Source of the DNA: Isoetes taiwanensis | Taxonomy: Eukaryota > Streptophyta > Lycopodiopsida > Isoetales > Isoetaceae | Direction of reading: 5' to 3' | Assembly: GCA_021234155.1 (NCBI GenBank) | Contig: JAJEKV010000066.1 | Location: forward strand, 5,751,817 to 5,815,816 | Length of the DNA: 64,000 nt | In this document: piece after piece, positions 1 through 11,639 of the stretch | How the letters are laid out: each line of letters begins with the position of its first letter | Numbering within the stretch: position 1 is the first letter of the stretch | The notes under the pieces: generated by a model | The model's input: the letters and a program-made list of their open reading frames with translations, nothing else | Databases searched by the model: none | What the model was told of the DNA's origin: nothing | Translations under genes and position numbers: made by a program

Positions 1-28
1 AGAACACAAAGAGAGGGAGGGAAGGGCG

Positions 29-185
29 GAAGGTAGGTAGAAGGCGCTAAAGACAACAAAGCAAAGCTCAAGAGAATGCCGATAGCCAACCAAGGGAAAA
101 ACGGTCTATAAATAGGGAGGGCGGATATCATGCCCTCATCCAGGAATGACGGTTCTATTGCTATCGCAATAGAACCGTAGCATTC
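29..185. repeat. Left terminal repeat of DIRS-like element
   Basis: This segment matches 6774-6935 almost base for base from GGTAGGTAGAAGGCGC to the terminal palindrome. It contains a near-palindromic TATA motif, TCTATAAATAG, at 105-115. At 149-178 it has a perfect 13-bp inverted repeat, ACGGTTCTATTGC and GCAATAGAACCGT, around the 4-bp core TATC. In this copy the palindrome extends further as GGAATG/CATTCC with a 2-nt offset. Similarity to the right copy starts at about 29; bases 1-28 are not shared. Confidence 0.8.
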
Positions 186-1034
186 CTAGGATGGGTCCTG
201 ATCTACACATAAGTGGCCGATAGAAGAGGAACCTACCTCAAAGACCAAGATGGCGGGATACGCGAGGCGCCCTGAATGCTCCGGGTAGAATGTAGCGCGA
301 AAGTGGGAAGCAGCAGAGAGCGCCAACGCCCGTGAGAGCCGACAATGTCGGCGATGACGATCGCAAAGAATCGGGTGGTAGCACCGCCTTCACTACCGCA
401 TGGGTGCCAAAATCCCGGGCCCAAACCGATAAGACGCAGGGACTCAAACCACCACGAATCCGGCAGCATATGACAAAGGCCGTGTGGAGGACAAGGATGA
501 GCGAAAGAGGGTCACCTCGTGGGGCTTGAGGCACGAAAAACAACAGACGACAACAAACGCCGCAATAACATGACAGGCGTATGGGGAAAAATGCGGCTAT
601 GAGGGACCTCCCCGCCAGCGGATTGATCGTCGACTTAGACCCGCGGATGTGCAACCGACATAGTCCGGGAAAAGGACAGGTCGCCCAATTCAAAAAGGCG
701 GCTCTGAAATTCTGGAGAAAACCAAAGAAAGCGTATAGTGACTAGGCACGCTTTGAGGCGAGGTCGCCAATCGGCCAGGTGAGGGGGCTTAGTAGGGAGA
801 TGATTTGGCTAACGGAGACGCAAAATGAGGTAAACGCCGCCGTGAAGAAGAGTGGGTACGAGGGGCGCTTGGCTTACGGACCAACGCAGAAGAGGGGTCG
901 AACAAGGCTAAGGAAAGTTGATCGCTTATGAAAAAGGCAATAGCGCGTAAGGCGCACCCCTATAGAAGTAGGACTACGATGGGTAGATATTAGAGAGGAG
1001 AAGAATGCAGCAACATGCAAAGAGGAGGCAGGTA

Positions 1035-1150
1035 AAGATGTAAGTCAAATGAGAGTGACACCACCGACCTAAATTGAAGCCAAAAAGTAAGAATAATCGA
1101 AAGCAAAGTTGATCGGGCGCCAGACCGAGAACGTAAGCCATAGCCGAGGT
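1035..1150 (-). pseudogene. Tyrosine recombinase C-terminal fragment
   Basis: The minus-strand frame reads TSAMAYVLGLAPDQL, then after a short insertion LGRWCHSHLTYI. This corresponds to the last part of the tyrosine recombinase catalytic domain: the helix after the HxxR box, the 'G-x-PDQLI' turn, the 'GRW-S' segment and the nucleophilic tyrosine in 'YI'. The upstream HxxR box is not readable in the same frame, and the frame is disrupted on both sides. Position downstream of RT and RNase H is as expected for DIRS-like elements. The assignment rests on motif reading alone. Confidence 0.45.
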
Positions 1151-2089
1151 GAAGAAGGGCAATGAGGGGCCATCATAAAAAGGTAAAATATCCGAACAAG
1201 GAATAAGCAAGTGTTAATATCAACCAACCAAAAAGAAAAAATAACACCATGGACTACCCAAGCTATACCCAAAACTAACCAACAACTCTAAAAACAAATC
1301 CCGACGCTTATCAAACGATGAGAAACAACCTTATGAAAATGAACAAACTTTCTAAAAACATGTGAGATTACAAGAATGATGTGAGAAGAGACAATATTAA
1401 GTATTAGAAAATCACAACGCAAGGTGAATAGTGCCGCATGACGACTTGACACCGCGATGCGGGAAGAAGGTGAAGGTAGTAAGGCCCGAGAATTCATGAA
1501 AGAAAACCGCCTCGAACAAAAGATTGCCAAGTGGAGGAGTCAACAGCAAGCAAAGGGCCACCAAGGGGCGAGGGCCAAGAGAAAACAAGTAGTGTGAGGC
1601 GGGCCCTAAGAACCGAAAGCATGATGCAAAACCCTCGAACCAAGGAAGGTGGAGGAAAGCAAAGAGTTGTTAAACGATGCCGGCCATAAGAAAAGGCGCT
1701 AGGGCGCGATCCGATGAGGATAACAATCTTTGGTGTTGAAGACCGGCAGGAGAGCATTAAAAGGGCTAGCAAAACGATCAACATGATGTGGCCCCCACCG
1801 CCATCTAAGAGGCAAAAGACCGAGGGGAAAGAGAAAATTCATCAAAGGCCCGAATTTTGGAAAGATAGTCACCCACTATTCTCCAAGCGTGGAACCCAAA
1901 CCGCTCCAATCAATATGATGCCGATAGCGTAAAATTAGTACTTCCAGCAAAGAAAAATGAAGCACGGGGATCGCGAACCGCCATTCTCAGAATAAAAGAA
2001 CACATTCTGATTGTCCCCACGAAGCTATCACACAAGAGTCGACAACAACGAAAACACACCGCCGCAAGATCTCAAAAAGAGCAAAGAGT

Positions 2090-3430
2090 TCACGCCAAGT
2101 AGAAGATTGAGGCGGCATCCGCCGAGAAATCTCCGTAAAAAGAGAGAAGCTCGTAACCCTGACGCGGAAAGCCAACCACCCCATCCCTCATCATCCGCAT
2201 CAAAACCCAAGGTAGAATCACCACAAAGAAGCGGCCACAATGGGGCTCACAAACCGACAAATAAGGGTCCGCCAAAGCCGGACCTCCCCGCTTTTGCAAG
2301 GGGAGATAGAAGAAGGGAGTATCCCAAAGGTCGGCCTCCCGCGTAGATCAAAAATGGAGACCACAAGACAAGGCAAAGACACGCGACCCCACTCCAAGAC
2401 GCAGTGGATTGATAAAGCCAAGAAAAACGGGCAATCAGCGAGGAGTGACAACTTGGGAAGACAACAAACTAGAACACAGAGACAAGACCCGCTCTTCTTA
2501 GCCCTGATATACGAAAAGAAGCCCTCATGAGCGCCCACTATGAAACCTAAGAAAATTGTGCAATGTGAGAGACCTAAACCGACACTTCTTCCAAGCTAAG
2601 AGAAAACCGCCCGCTGTAAATCAGAAATGACGCCGATCCAGAGAACCTCGTGACATGTTTGGCATAAGAATAAAATATCATCGACATAGGGTAAGCAACT
2701 GACGCCTGACCTCGCCAAAACCGAACCAACCGGCCGACTAATTTGGTAAAGACAAAAGGGGCTGGAGCTAGACCAAAGGGGAGGACATTAAAGATATAGA
2801 ACCGCCATCAAGCTCAAAACCCAAGAAAGTGCGATGAGAAGGCCAGATTGATATGATGATAACCGGATTTCGTGTCGACAAAGAAAGAGAAAGTCGCTGG
2901 TAGACACATGTGACAACAAACCGAGGGACTCATACCCAAAAGAGGGGATGGTCAAAAAGAGTTTAGATAGCGCAGATCTAGGATGAGACGGAATTTGTTT
3001 AGGCCTTTAGGGACGAATTTCAAGGGGAAACAAGAAGGGGCTGAGGTGATCGGGATGCGCACCTGCACGCCAGGAGATCGCCACGCCAGAGCGAAAGCAA
3101 AGTCAATGATGGGCGCATAAAAGACGAAAGTGGTTTGGAGCGCAGAAAAGCATCGAGGACACGGGATGACCAAGGAAGGTGATAACCAAATTGTATCCAA
3201 TTCAAAACTCGCTGTGAGGAGCAAAATGGATTGCCGAAAAGGAAGGGCCGCATGGAGGCTTATCAAGACTATAGTAGCCGGCCAAGTCATCACCGGGAGG
3301 GGTCGATGCCAAGATGAGGGATGACCGAGGTAAATGGAGCACATTCTCAAAAGAGGGCACAAACCGTAAGTAACCAACCAAATAACCAAGGAACTCACCA
3401 AACCAAGAAGGCAACGGGACCCGGGCAACT
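2090..3430 (-). pseudogene. DIRS-type reverse transcriptase-RNase H, frame-broken
   Basis: Reading the minus strand across frames gives the ordered RT motifs. They are FVPKGLNKFRLILDLRYLN at about 3000, DTKSGYHH at about 2870, VLPFGLAPAPFVFTKL then GRLVRFWRG at about 2790-2715, and the catalytic YVDDILF at about 2690-2670. RNase H follows as DADDEGWGGWLSASG (about 2195-2150) and a degenerate 'SIN-LEL-AV' helix. 'VFTKL' after 'APFVF', 'RFWRG' and 'GWGGWL' are hallmarks of the DIRS/Ngaro polymerase. At least five stops or shifts separate the motifs, so no functional protein can be made as written. The family call is good; the exact ends are approximate. Confidence 0.65.
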
Positions 3431-3751
3431 TTATACATTTTGCACGCCGAAGTTAACCAAACCAAGCTCATACCTCAAAAGCTCGCGATACAATGTAATA
3501 CACCCACATGCAACAAGAAACCAAAGGAGAAAGTTGAACTAAGACTAGAAAAACCCTTTAGGGCTAAGCACAAACACATGCATACACAACCCCACCCAAC
3601 TTGCATACATACACACCCCAGAGGAAAATAAAACATCTAACACCACCACAAAGCCTCAATCGGATAACCGCCCTAACATGCTAGAACACAAATTGAAAAC
3701 CAAACAACAAAACGTGAGCTAATGAAGAACGGACGAGCCATAGCACCAAAA

Positions 3752-5050
3752 TCATCTTAATAAAAGCATATGTAATAGTATTGCTTTAAATGTAATATCC
3801 GAGGCAAATCGAGGGAGGCATAAATCATGGGCCTGACGGGAAAAAATGGAGGGCCGGGCCGCACCAAAGGACCCGGAGGTGGAATCAAAGGTGGCGAGGG
3901 GCGTTAGGGAGATCCGCATTAACACGAAGCATGGCAGTTTCAACCCCGATGGCCAAGCCGACCACAAAACGTGCGTAAAGGACGGAACCGACGAGATGAA
4001 GAGAACTCGATGGAGGCGCAGCAGAAGGAAGAGCCGAGGGAGGGAGCGTGGGTCTCGGCTGGGGGGCCGATCATGATGCATTTGCCGAAGCTAACTTCAA
4101 TTTCCCCGAATCATCGGGCAGATAAAGCGGGCCCGCATGGTCATCAAAAAATCTAAAGCGACATCATAGCCTTCGCGACAAGAATAATCAAGAACTTCAT
4201 TCTCTCAGAGGGTGGCAGCCTTACCTTCCTCAATAATCAAGAATCGCCTCGCACCCGAGGAGACAAAGCACTAAACGAAGCATGAAGCTCCCAAATCTCG
4301 ACCGCGGGCACAAAGGAACTCATACCGGTGGCGATCTACTTTCTTTAAAGTTGGGAAATGACCGAGACGCCGCTCTCAACCTCCCCGGCCGGCACCTCAA
4401 TCCGCCATGCACGTAAGCATCGGCAGTAAGTGAGGATCGGGCTCAGATTCCGCGCTATCTCGTGAATCGAGGGTCTCAGAAAATAGCCGAGGCACCATGT
4501 CCAATGATGGAGAAGGAATAGAGGAGCCTAAGGAATGGCTCAAACCAATAGAAGGACTCACCAAGCCGAGAGAAAAACCGGGGAGGAACCGAGCAAAAGA
4601 AACGTAAGAGACAACCCGAGATGGACCGGCCGAGCCGTGAGTGGGAAGGCATGCTTGTGCATCCGGACAAAGGGGATAGCCGGGTGATCGGTTCAACAGA
4701 AACAAAGCAAAATGAATCGCATAGTGGGCCCATCGATGCAATAGAGACCCCCAGCAGGCGTAAGTTCGTTTGACGGTGGGGTAGACGGGGCAAAGGTTGA
4801 TCAAGAACCCTCTTCGCCCGGCCGCTCGTAAAAAGCCCGAGATGTCTTTGGAGAGCCCGATCTGCCATAATGTGAGATGTCTAGAAACAACAAGTTGCAA
4901 GCGTTAGAATGTAACCAAAAATCAACTACCGTGACATAAGGAGGGAGACGCAAAGAGCAGAAAGGGCATGATGCACATGAGTTAACGGGATTAACGGAGC
5001 AAAAGGAAGAAATGAAAAATAATAAAAAAGGAACTAGAAACAAGCCACAA
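3752..5050 (-). other. Unassigned 5' part of DIRS-like element
   Basis: Several overlapping minus-strand open stretches occur here, the longest at 4397-4900 (167 codons). They lie where a gag-like ORF would sit in a DIRS-like element, upstream of RT on the coding strand. I recognise no domain, zinc knuckle or other motif, and the overlapping open frames look like chance openness in a purine-rich strand. Confidence 0.25.
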
Positions 5051-6773
5051 ACTTAACGAAAAAATTGACAAGGAAAAACACCGAAAAACATAAAGAAATA
5101 ATACAGGATAATGTTTGCATGTACATATGCACCATCGCATCCTAAAAACCCCAAAATCTAAAAAATAGTAGGTAAGCTAGACGGAATAAAAGCACGCAAA
5201 ACCATAATGCGCAAATCGACAACATGCGCAAACATGCTAAATAGATCAAATTGCGTACCACGCTATAGGATTAATGGGACAAAGAGAAGAACCTTACAAA
5301 CAAACATAATGAATATCCTAACGACCATCTAAAGGGACCAATCCAAATGGAAAAAATGCAAAAACAAGATGTTATGAAAACAATGAGGGCAAGAGATGAA
5401 TTTCAATCAAAGAGACAAGCGAAGAAAAAAAGCTCTAACGAGATTACCTACGAAACACGTAAAGAACAAAAAGGGGGGGACGAAGACAACACAACCCCAA
5501 CTATCTATAACGAACAACCCGGAAGGCGGTTTTGGGGAACTTGAAAACCTCCATACAACGACTTTGTGCAAGCGAATGACCCAAAACTTATATGGTAGAA
5601 ATAAATACATATACCCATGGGGACGCAAGATCAATTTTATGCACGATGAAGCAACAAAAACAAAAACACCTACAACTAACAAATAAAACCATACAGCCAT
5701 AAGACGAGGCTAAGACGCAGAGCTAGCAACAACTATAAGAGCAACACGATCGGATACCCCAACGCTTCACAAAAACCCAAGCAAAACAAACATGAGGGAG
5801 TAAGGAAAAAAATCAATCGAAAATGAGGAAAGCACAAAAGAATGCAAGGGAATGAGAAAACAACGTGCAACTCCCCAAAGGTGCACAAAAATCCCGTGGA
5901 AACCCGTGACCGGTATCCCCAGCAAAATAGGGAACCAACCCCGATCCCTCCCTTTGAAAGAGGAGGGGGAGAGCGATGGCGGCAGACTGAGCGGCCGCGG
6001 TGGCAGCCCATAGGAACTCCGAACCAACAAAAAAAGGGGACCAAGACGGGTAAGGCACTGGGGCAAATGTGCGTGAGTCGATAAAATGAGAGCTATTTCA
6101 TCAAAAAGATCATACGAACCAAAAATCCGAACCAAAAACCGCATGAGATAGGATCGGGCCACGAGGGAGAAGGAAAGACTAAAGGAGGAAGGGAAAAAAC
6201 TGCCGAGGCAAGCAATTAACTTCCCAAGCAAACCCGGCTCTGAGCCGATTGTTGCTGGGCAGACAGGGTCTATCCGGCAGCTGCCATACTGCCGATCAAT
6301 CTGGCAGACGGCAAACCGGGCCGATTTAGCCAAATGGGCTGTGGAGCGAACAGGAATCAACCGCCTTCAGATCCAAACCGATGGCAGCAGGCAGAGAAAC
6401 CAGCAGGACGGATCCAAAGGCAAACAGAGCACGCAAATGAACAGACAAAAAACCAACGAGAAAGCAGCAGGACGGAATCAAAAGCATAAACAGCTCCAAA
6501 TGAACAGACAAAAAACAAAGGGAGAAAACTAACCAATACCGCTGTTCAAACCACCGAGTTGAAGCATCCATCGAGCCGAGCATGGCATATGGATCCAAGT
6601 AAAACAGGAGAGATTAACCCAAAACAAACCAACAGCCGTACCTTGTTAGGTGCAGAATCAGGATGTGGGACGCAGATGAGAACAGAGGCAGCCACCGAAG
6701 TTCGTCTTGGCGTGGATCTCCTTGGATGGTGTCGGTTCGCCCTAGCGTGGATGGCCTTGGCTGGTGCGCCTTG

Positions 6774-6935
6774 AAAGGTAGGTAGAAGGCGCTAAAGACA
6801 ACAAAGCAAAGCTCAAGAGAATGCCGATAGCCAACCAAGGGAAAAACCGGTCTATAAATAGGAGGGCGTGATACTGGGGCGTCCCCATCCAAGGAATGAC
6901 GGTTCTATTGCTATCGCAATAGAACCGTAGCAATG
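6774..6935. repeat. Right terminal repeat of DIRS-like element
   Basis: This is the second copy of the terminal repeat, with the same TATA motif (CTATAAATAG at about 6852) and the same perfect 13-bp-arm palindrome at 6899-6928 around TATC. Beyond GTAGCA the two copies diverge at once (left TTCCTAGG, right ATGGTAGC). That places the repeat edge, and presumably the element end, at about 6932-6935. Confidence 0.75.
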
Positions 6936-9086
6936 GTAGCTTCCCTGTCACCCTGTCAATACATGTAGTGCAAATTCGTCCTTGAAAAATTCGAAATCCT
7001 GTTGTAACTGTTTAATTGACGCCACAATTGCAAGCCCCCAAATCGTGTTCTTGATGGAGGCGTCTGTGTGTGAACATCTGGTTCTGGAGATGTGGTGGCT
7101 AAGCTCTCGGGTGCTTGAAACGAGTTCCCCCCAAAATTCCGTCATTCTCGCCATTCGAGTTCATTCGAGTTCTTGGAGCTATTTTTGGACTAAAATTCCC
7201 ACTATTTTGGATCTATTATTTGATGTTGCAAAACTAACATATTGAGACACTATATCATGCTTTAACCCACCTGTGGAAGCAAGTTGTTGTGGCAGGCTAA
7301 GGTATTTCTTTTCATGACTCATGTGAATTGGTCTGTATGTAACAGTACATGGCAGTACTCCACTTAGTGTCATAGACTATGAAACCTAATCATTAGGATG
7401 TAGCCTGAGGATGCAAAGCACTTTGGAGTTTTTTTAAATCCAGACCGTCACCCTAAAATGAATGGCTTAGCACTAAGGAAAGAGCCTAGCAAACTTTAGT
7501 TGGAACTACATGCTGAGCACATTACACGAGAGTACACATTTACTTGGTCATAGCCCACATATTTCTATGTTGTGGCAAGAGTGCCATGGAGGCAAATACA
7601 AATTTTTATTTCGTTCAAAACCACAAGCTCAAAACTCCATAGCCACAGTTGACTCTGGAATATGAGGAACATATATATTCCACATTGTTGCTGGTACATG
7701 AGGAACACAAACTTGGAAAGTGGATTTTAGCCAACACCTATCTAAATTTCATTGTATTTGGCTCCTGGACCATTTGTCAGTCTTTGAATAAAATAGCCTA
7801 ATGATTAGGATGATGCTGGCATGGAGTCAGTCATTTGTCAGCGAATTTGGGTTGTTTGTAATGCCTCAGTACACTTGCCTTTGAACATATTCTTTTGGAC
7901 CTGATAACAGAAGATTCGATGTTGTATAAGCGTGGCATTGGCATGGGCTACTGTCTAAAGTATAAATTGAAGGATTCAGGAATATTCAGAAGGAATATTT
8001 GGAGCGTTATGTGAAATAGAATTTTTGCTTATACCAACTACAATATGATAAAAATATTGGGACAGGAAGACTAACAATTATTTGCCATAACAGGTTTTGG
8101 CTTTGGGCACCACATGGGGTAACCATGCATTAATACATCAATATGGTCAGATCTTGATCAACCTTGAAATAGCACTTTATGGCTACAGTTGTGGTGCACA
8201 TGGGATAGTATACGGTACATGGTAAGATATGTTGGAGATATGTGGACCATTAAATTAAATAGGCCAGGCTAACTAGCTTTCCCAAGTGCAGACTCACCAT
8301 TGTACTCAAACTGGGTGTTGTATAAGCTTGGCATTGGCATGGGCTACTGTCTGAAGTATAAGTGAAGGATTCAGGAATATTCAGAAGGAATATTCAGAGT
8401 GTTGCATGAGATAGCTGTTGGGTTATACCAACTACAACGCACAAAAAATGTTGGCACAGGAAGACTAACTCTAGCCTTGAACATATCTCTAATCTAGCCT
8501 AATGTGGCAGACTAGTGCTTTTGACCAAGTGATTTTGACCATGTGCGTGGTTCACAAAATCTTCAAAAGAATGGTAGTGAGGGCATGTACAATGCCTCTC
8601 TGAAGACCTCAATTACACATGTTCTGCACATATTTTGCCCAGTACAAAGTTTAGAAGCATGGCTCAACCTGGCAATTGGAACGACAAGCCCAAATCCTCT
8701 AAGCAAAGCATGCTTCTACATTAGTGGTGTCTTAGTATTTGTAACTACAAGCATATAATGTGGCACAACAAGCTACAGGAATGCAGACATGGTATTTGTA
8801 AGCCAAGAGTATGTGCACAAAGGGCCATGCCAGTATTCGTGGGATCAAACAGAGTAGTATTTTTTATCTGCTGCTCCTCAGCATAATAAAGTTTTCTTGC
8901 CTCCGTGGCATAATGAATGCTTCTTGTTCGCCCAATGCATCTTTTAGTTTCTCCATGTTATTATATGCATGCTATAGTGGCAGGTTCTTTAAATTCTATT
9001 ATAATTATGCCTACACATTACCAGAAAAGACAGTACAAGCACTTTGGTTATCACGAGATTTCGTATTTTAACTACTACTATGATGA
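6936..9086. other. Non-coding DNA with a 155-bp direct duplication
   Basis: I find no coding signature in this stretch. Its one clear structure is a direct repeat: 7918-8074 and 8317-8473 share the block GTTGTATAAGC, TGGCATTGGCATGGGCTACT, AAGGATTCAGGAATATTCAG and ACAGGAAGACTAAC in the same order with scattered differences. Spacing is about 399 bp. It could be an old segmental duplication or a relic of a non-coding element. Confidence 0.5.
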
Positions 9087-9477
9087 GAACCAACTCAAGT
9101 TGGAGAAAGAGAAGCTGGGACTCAACCAACAAATTGAGGATAGGGCTATTGTAATTCAAAATCTTGAAAATGAGATATTCCAACTATGCACATCTAACAT
9201 GAGTGTCAAGCATGCTTATGAAAGCAACATGTACAAAATCAATGTGTCTGAAAAAGATGTTGAGCATCTTCAGCAGCAGCTTAGAGTTGCGGAGGAGGAA
9301 AAGCACGTGCTCAGATCTTTTCATATGGAAGAAAAAAAGAAGGTGGAGGCGGTCGTTCAAGAAGGCATGCATATGACTAGCTTGAAATTTGGGGATAAGA
9401 AGGCCAAATTTTTTTATATAGCTAGCCAAAATGAATATCATCTTTTGCATCATTATTTCGTGAGGGATCTTGGATGA
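9087..9477 (+). pseudogene. Coiled-coil protein exon or gene fragment
   Basis: An open stretch encodes a strongly helical, charged segment of about 110 residues. It is rich in K, E, Q and L with heptad-like spacing (for example LKLEKEKLGLNQQIEDRA and VEHLQQQLRVAEEEKHVL). It begins after an AT-rich region and stops at TGA 9475-9477. No catalytic or named domain is visible, and a coiled coil alone does not identify a family. The upstream ORF extension to 8917 does not look coding. Downstream exon-like blocks at about 9761-9836 and 9900-9975 have AG and GT borders but broken frames. I read this as a decayed exon of a host gene or a captured fragment. Confidence 0.35.
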
Positions 9478-10139
9478 TAGGGCTTTCCAAGGTAAGTTCT
9501 TTGGATCAATTTCATATTGGCACTGCAGTAAAGGGCAGCTTTAGTTACTTGGATCCATTGATGATGTCCTGCTTTGGGTCAATCTTCAGACACTCCAACT
9601 ACAGTCCCACTGCCATCATATTTTCACAAATTGTTAACACCATTATCTTAGACTCTTGTTGCAGCAGCAAATTGGTGCAGCTTATAGTGGCTTGTAACAT
9701 TTACATTTCCTTGTTGTGGTTAACATCCTTGCATTTACATTTCATTGTTGTGGTTAACAGGCAGTTGGTGAACTTGACTTATCATGGCAGCTCTCCTTTG
9801 GGATTTTTGAAGTTATCAATCTGGACTAAACTAAGGTATGTCAATTAATGCTCGTCATTATGTAATTCATGTTCATCAATTCAATTGTTTTCTTATAGCA
9901 ATATGGACGACGAGGGGCTCTTCTGCCACTTGCCAAAAGTTGGAGATGGAGATTCTTTTGGTTGTATAATGTAGGTGTGGCGTTATTTTACAAGATCAGT
10001 GATACTTGGAAAGCCCTTGGCGTTATGTGCAGTTACATGATTAGCCTTGGCGTTACGTGCAGTTGGAAGCTTTTGCCAACTCTAATTATGGCTGTTCTTG
10101 CTTGAAAGTGGCATGAGCCTTTGGGTGAAAGTCGAGTTT

Positions 10140-10405
10140 ATAAGCGCAATTTCTGCCATAGTAGAGATGGACACGAGATGAAGAATAGCTCATAGCCATC
10201 AAACTATATCTAAGTTTGCTCTATCACTGATTATGTGTTTGGGCATATTTGCAGACAAAACATTTACTGCAAAAAAGAACCCACTGCCATAGTAGAGATG
10301 GACGACACGAGATGAAGAATAGCTGATAGCCATCAAACTATATCCAAGTTTGCTCCTCACTGACAAAACATACTTCCAGACAAAACATTTACTGCACAAA
10401 AGAAA
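10140..10405. repeat. Local tandem duplication, about 130 bp
   Basis: CTGCCATAGTAGAGATGGAC, GAAGAATAGCT, ATAGCCATCAAACTATAT and AAGTTTGCTC occur at about 10154-10220 and again at 10284-10352. Each is followed by CAGACAAAACATTTACTGCA (10253-10272 and 10378-10397). The two units differ by substitutions and small indels. No gene is associated. Confidence 0.6.
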
Positions 10406-10929
10406 ATCCAGGACGGTAGAACATACCTCAGCCATGTCCATGCCTGCAACACATAAACAAACCATTTAATCATTGGATTCAGAAAAAATGTTGGTACCCT
10501 ATATATGCCAGGAAAACAACCTTTTTGACATATCATTTGAACGTATCAATGGTAAGGCTTTCTATTTGATGTTTCTTTGTTGAGCCCTCTCCAAAGAGAA
10601 GGCATCCCAAAAAATGGCATATGCCGCTAATTGTAACGAGCACACGGTATTCTTTAGTAAAAGGCGAAAGAATAGTTCGCTCTGTGCTCATCACACGGCT
10701 TGCTGAATTTTAACTTATGATGCGCATTCTTTATATCAGAAATGTTTGTCCCTCTTTTCAGCATTTGGCGTGTGGGATATTTGGTAACTAAATGTTCATG
10801 GGCAAAGTGCAACTGGGTTTTGGGTTGCGTCCTTCTTTGACACTGGCGGTGTTTTGTGCAGGCGTTTTTCTGAAAGCCCAAGATCGGTCTATGCAGTGCA
10901 GGGCTCCCGCGAAAAAACCCTACAATTTT

Positions 10930-11225
10930 ACAAAATATAACCCTATTTGGTATGCTGGCCAGTTTGTTCCTCTATTCCTTTACGAGCCTTCTGAGCTTCG
11001 GTAGTAAAAGCCTGTTGAAGGAAGACCATGTCCTGCATAGGGAAGCAGCATCTCCACTTTGATCTGCAAAAATAGGCTGCGAATATATTGCAAATGCAAA
11101 GAATAGTAGGCTTCTTGCAAACCCAGCAACAAAAGTCATGGCCGGAAGGTGGCCCTTTCCATGTGCCACGTGTCTTGCTTATAATGGACTTTCGTGGGGT
11201 GGGCCTTTACGCCAAAAAAATCTCG
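10930..11225. repeat. Diverged dispersed repeat, copy 1
   Basis: This segment is collinear with 16843-17155. Shared anchors are ATGCT-GCCA-TTTGTTCC, GTAGTAAAAGC, TTGAAGGA, TCCTGCATA, AAGCAGCAT and GGCCTTTACG. Identity is moderate with many indels, so the pair is old. The 5.9-kb spacing and direct orientation would fit ancient LTRs, but no coding remnant was seen between them. Confidence 0.5.
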
Positions 11226-11542
11226 GCGGCGCATTTGCGTAGGGTTGTTTCCATGAAACTGTCAACCTGAAAATATCGTTCAGAATTCTTTAAATTCAGG
11301 TCAAAATCTTGAGTTCTTCATGTTGAGGCACCTATGGGAACTTGCACGCCAAGATCTTGACTTCCAGAAAACCTTCAGGTTGGGAGCCCATAGGAAAGCA
11401 CCCTTATGCATCATCTCATCTTGCAATGCTGCCTCGACTTTTTATCAGGCGTAAATGCCCACCCCACAAAAATCACCTAGTGCTTAATAAATGTTTGGTT
11501 TATCTTCTTTTTTATTTTGGGATGGGGTTGGGAACCGTGCCA

Positions 11543-11578
11543 GGGAACGCCGCATGTTACGCCGCATGCGGCGTTCCC
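11543..11578. other. Perfect 14-bp stem inverted repeat
   Basis: Arms GGGAACGCCGCATG (11543-11556) and CATGCGGCGTTCCC (11565-11578) are exact complements around an 8-nt loop. The stem is GC-rich within an otherwise AT-rich area, and is followed by CTTGCGGCTCCCCTGCGGCTC. There is no adjacent gene to make it a terminator; plants do not use such hairpins that way. Confidence 0.7.
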
Positions 11579-11639
11579 TTTCATCTTGCGGCTCCCCTGC
11601 GGCTCCCCTGCCGAAACTTGAGTTGCCAGAATTAATGCC

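Larger units (their letters stand above)
29..6935 (-). mobile_element. DIRS-like tyrosine-recombinase retrotransposon, degenerate
   Basis: The unit is bounded by direct repeats of about 155 bp (29-185 and 6774-6935). The coding remnants lie on the minus strand in the order reverse transcriptase (about 3030-2600), RNase H (about 2240-2090) and tyrosine recombinase (about 1150-1035). This order and the RT motif style (LPFGLAPAPFVFTKL rather than the Ty3 form [12 protein letters not shown]) are those of DIRS/Ngaro elements, not of LTR retrotransposons with DDE integrases. All frames are broken by stops and shifts, so it is a relic. The left repeat may begin outside the window. The terminal repeats could alternatively be read as short LTRs. 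Confidence 0.6.

Noticed and set aside
238-693. Minus-strand ORF of 151 codons near the left end of the DIRS-like element
   Set aside because: Overlapping open frames on both strands and no recombinase or gag motif; it looks like chance openness.
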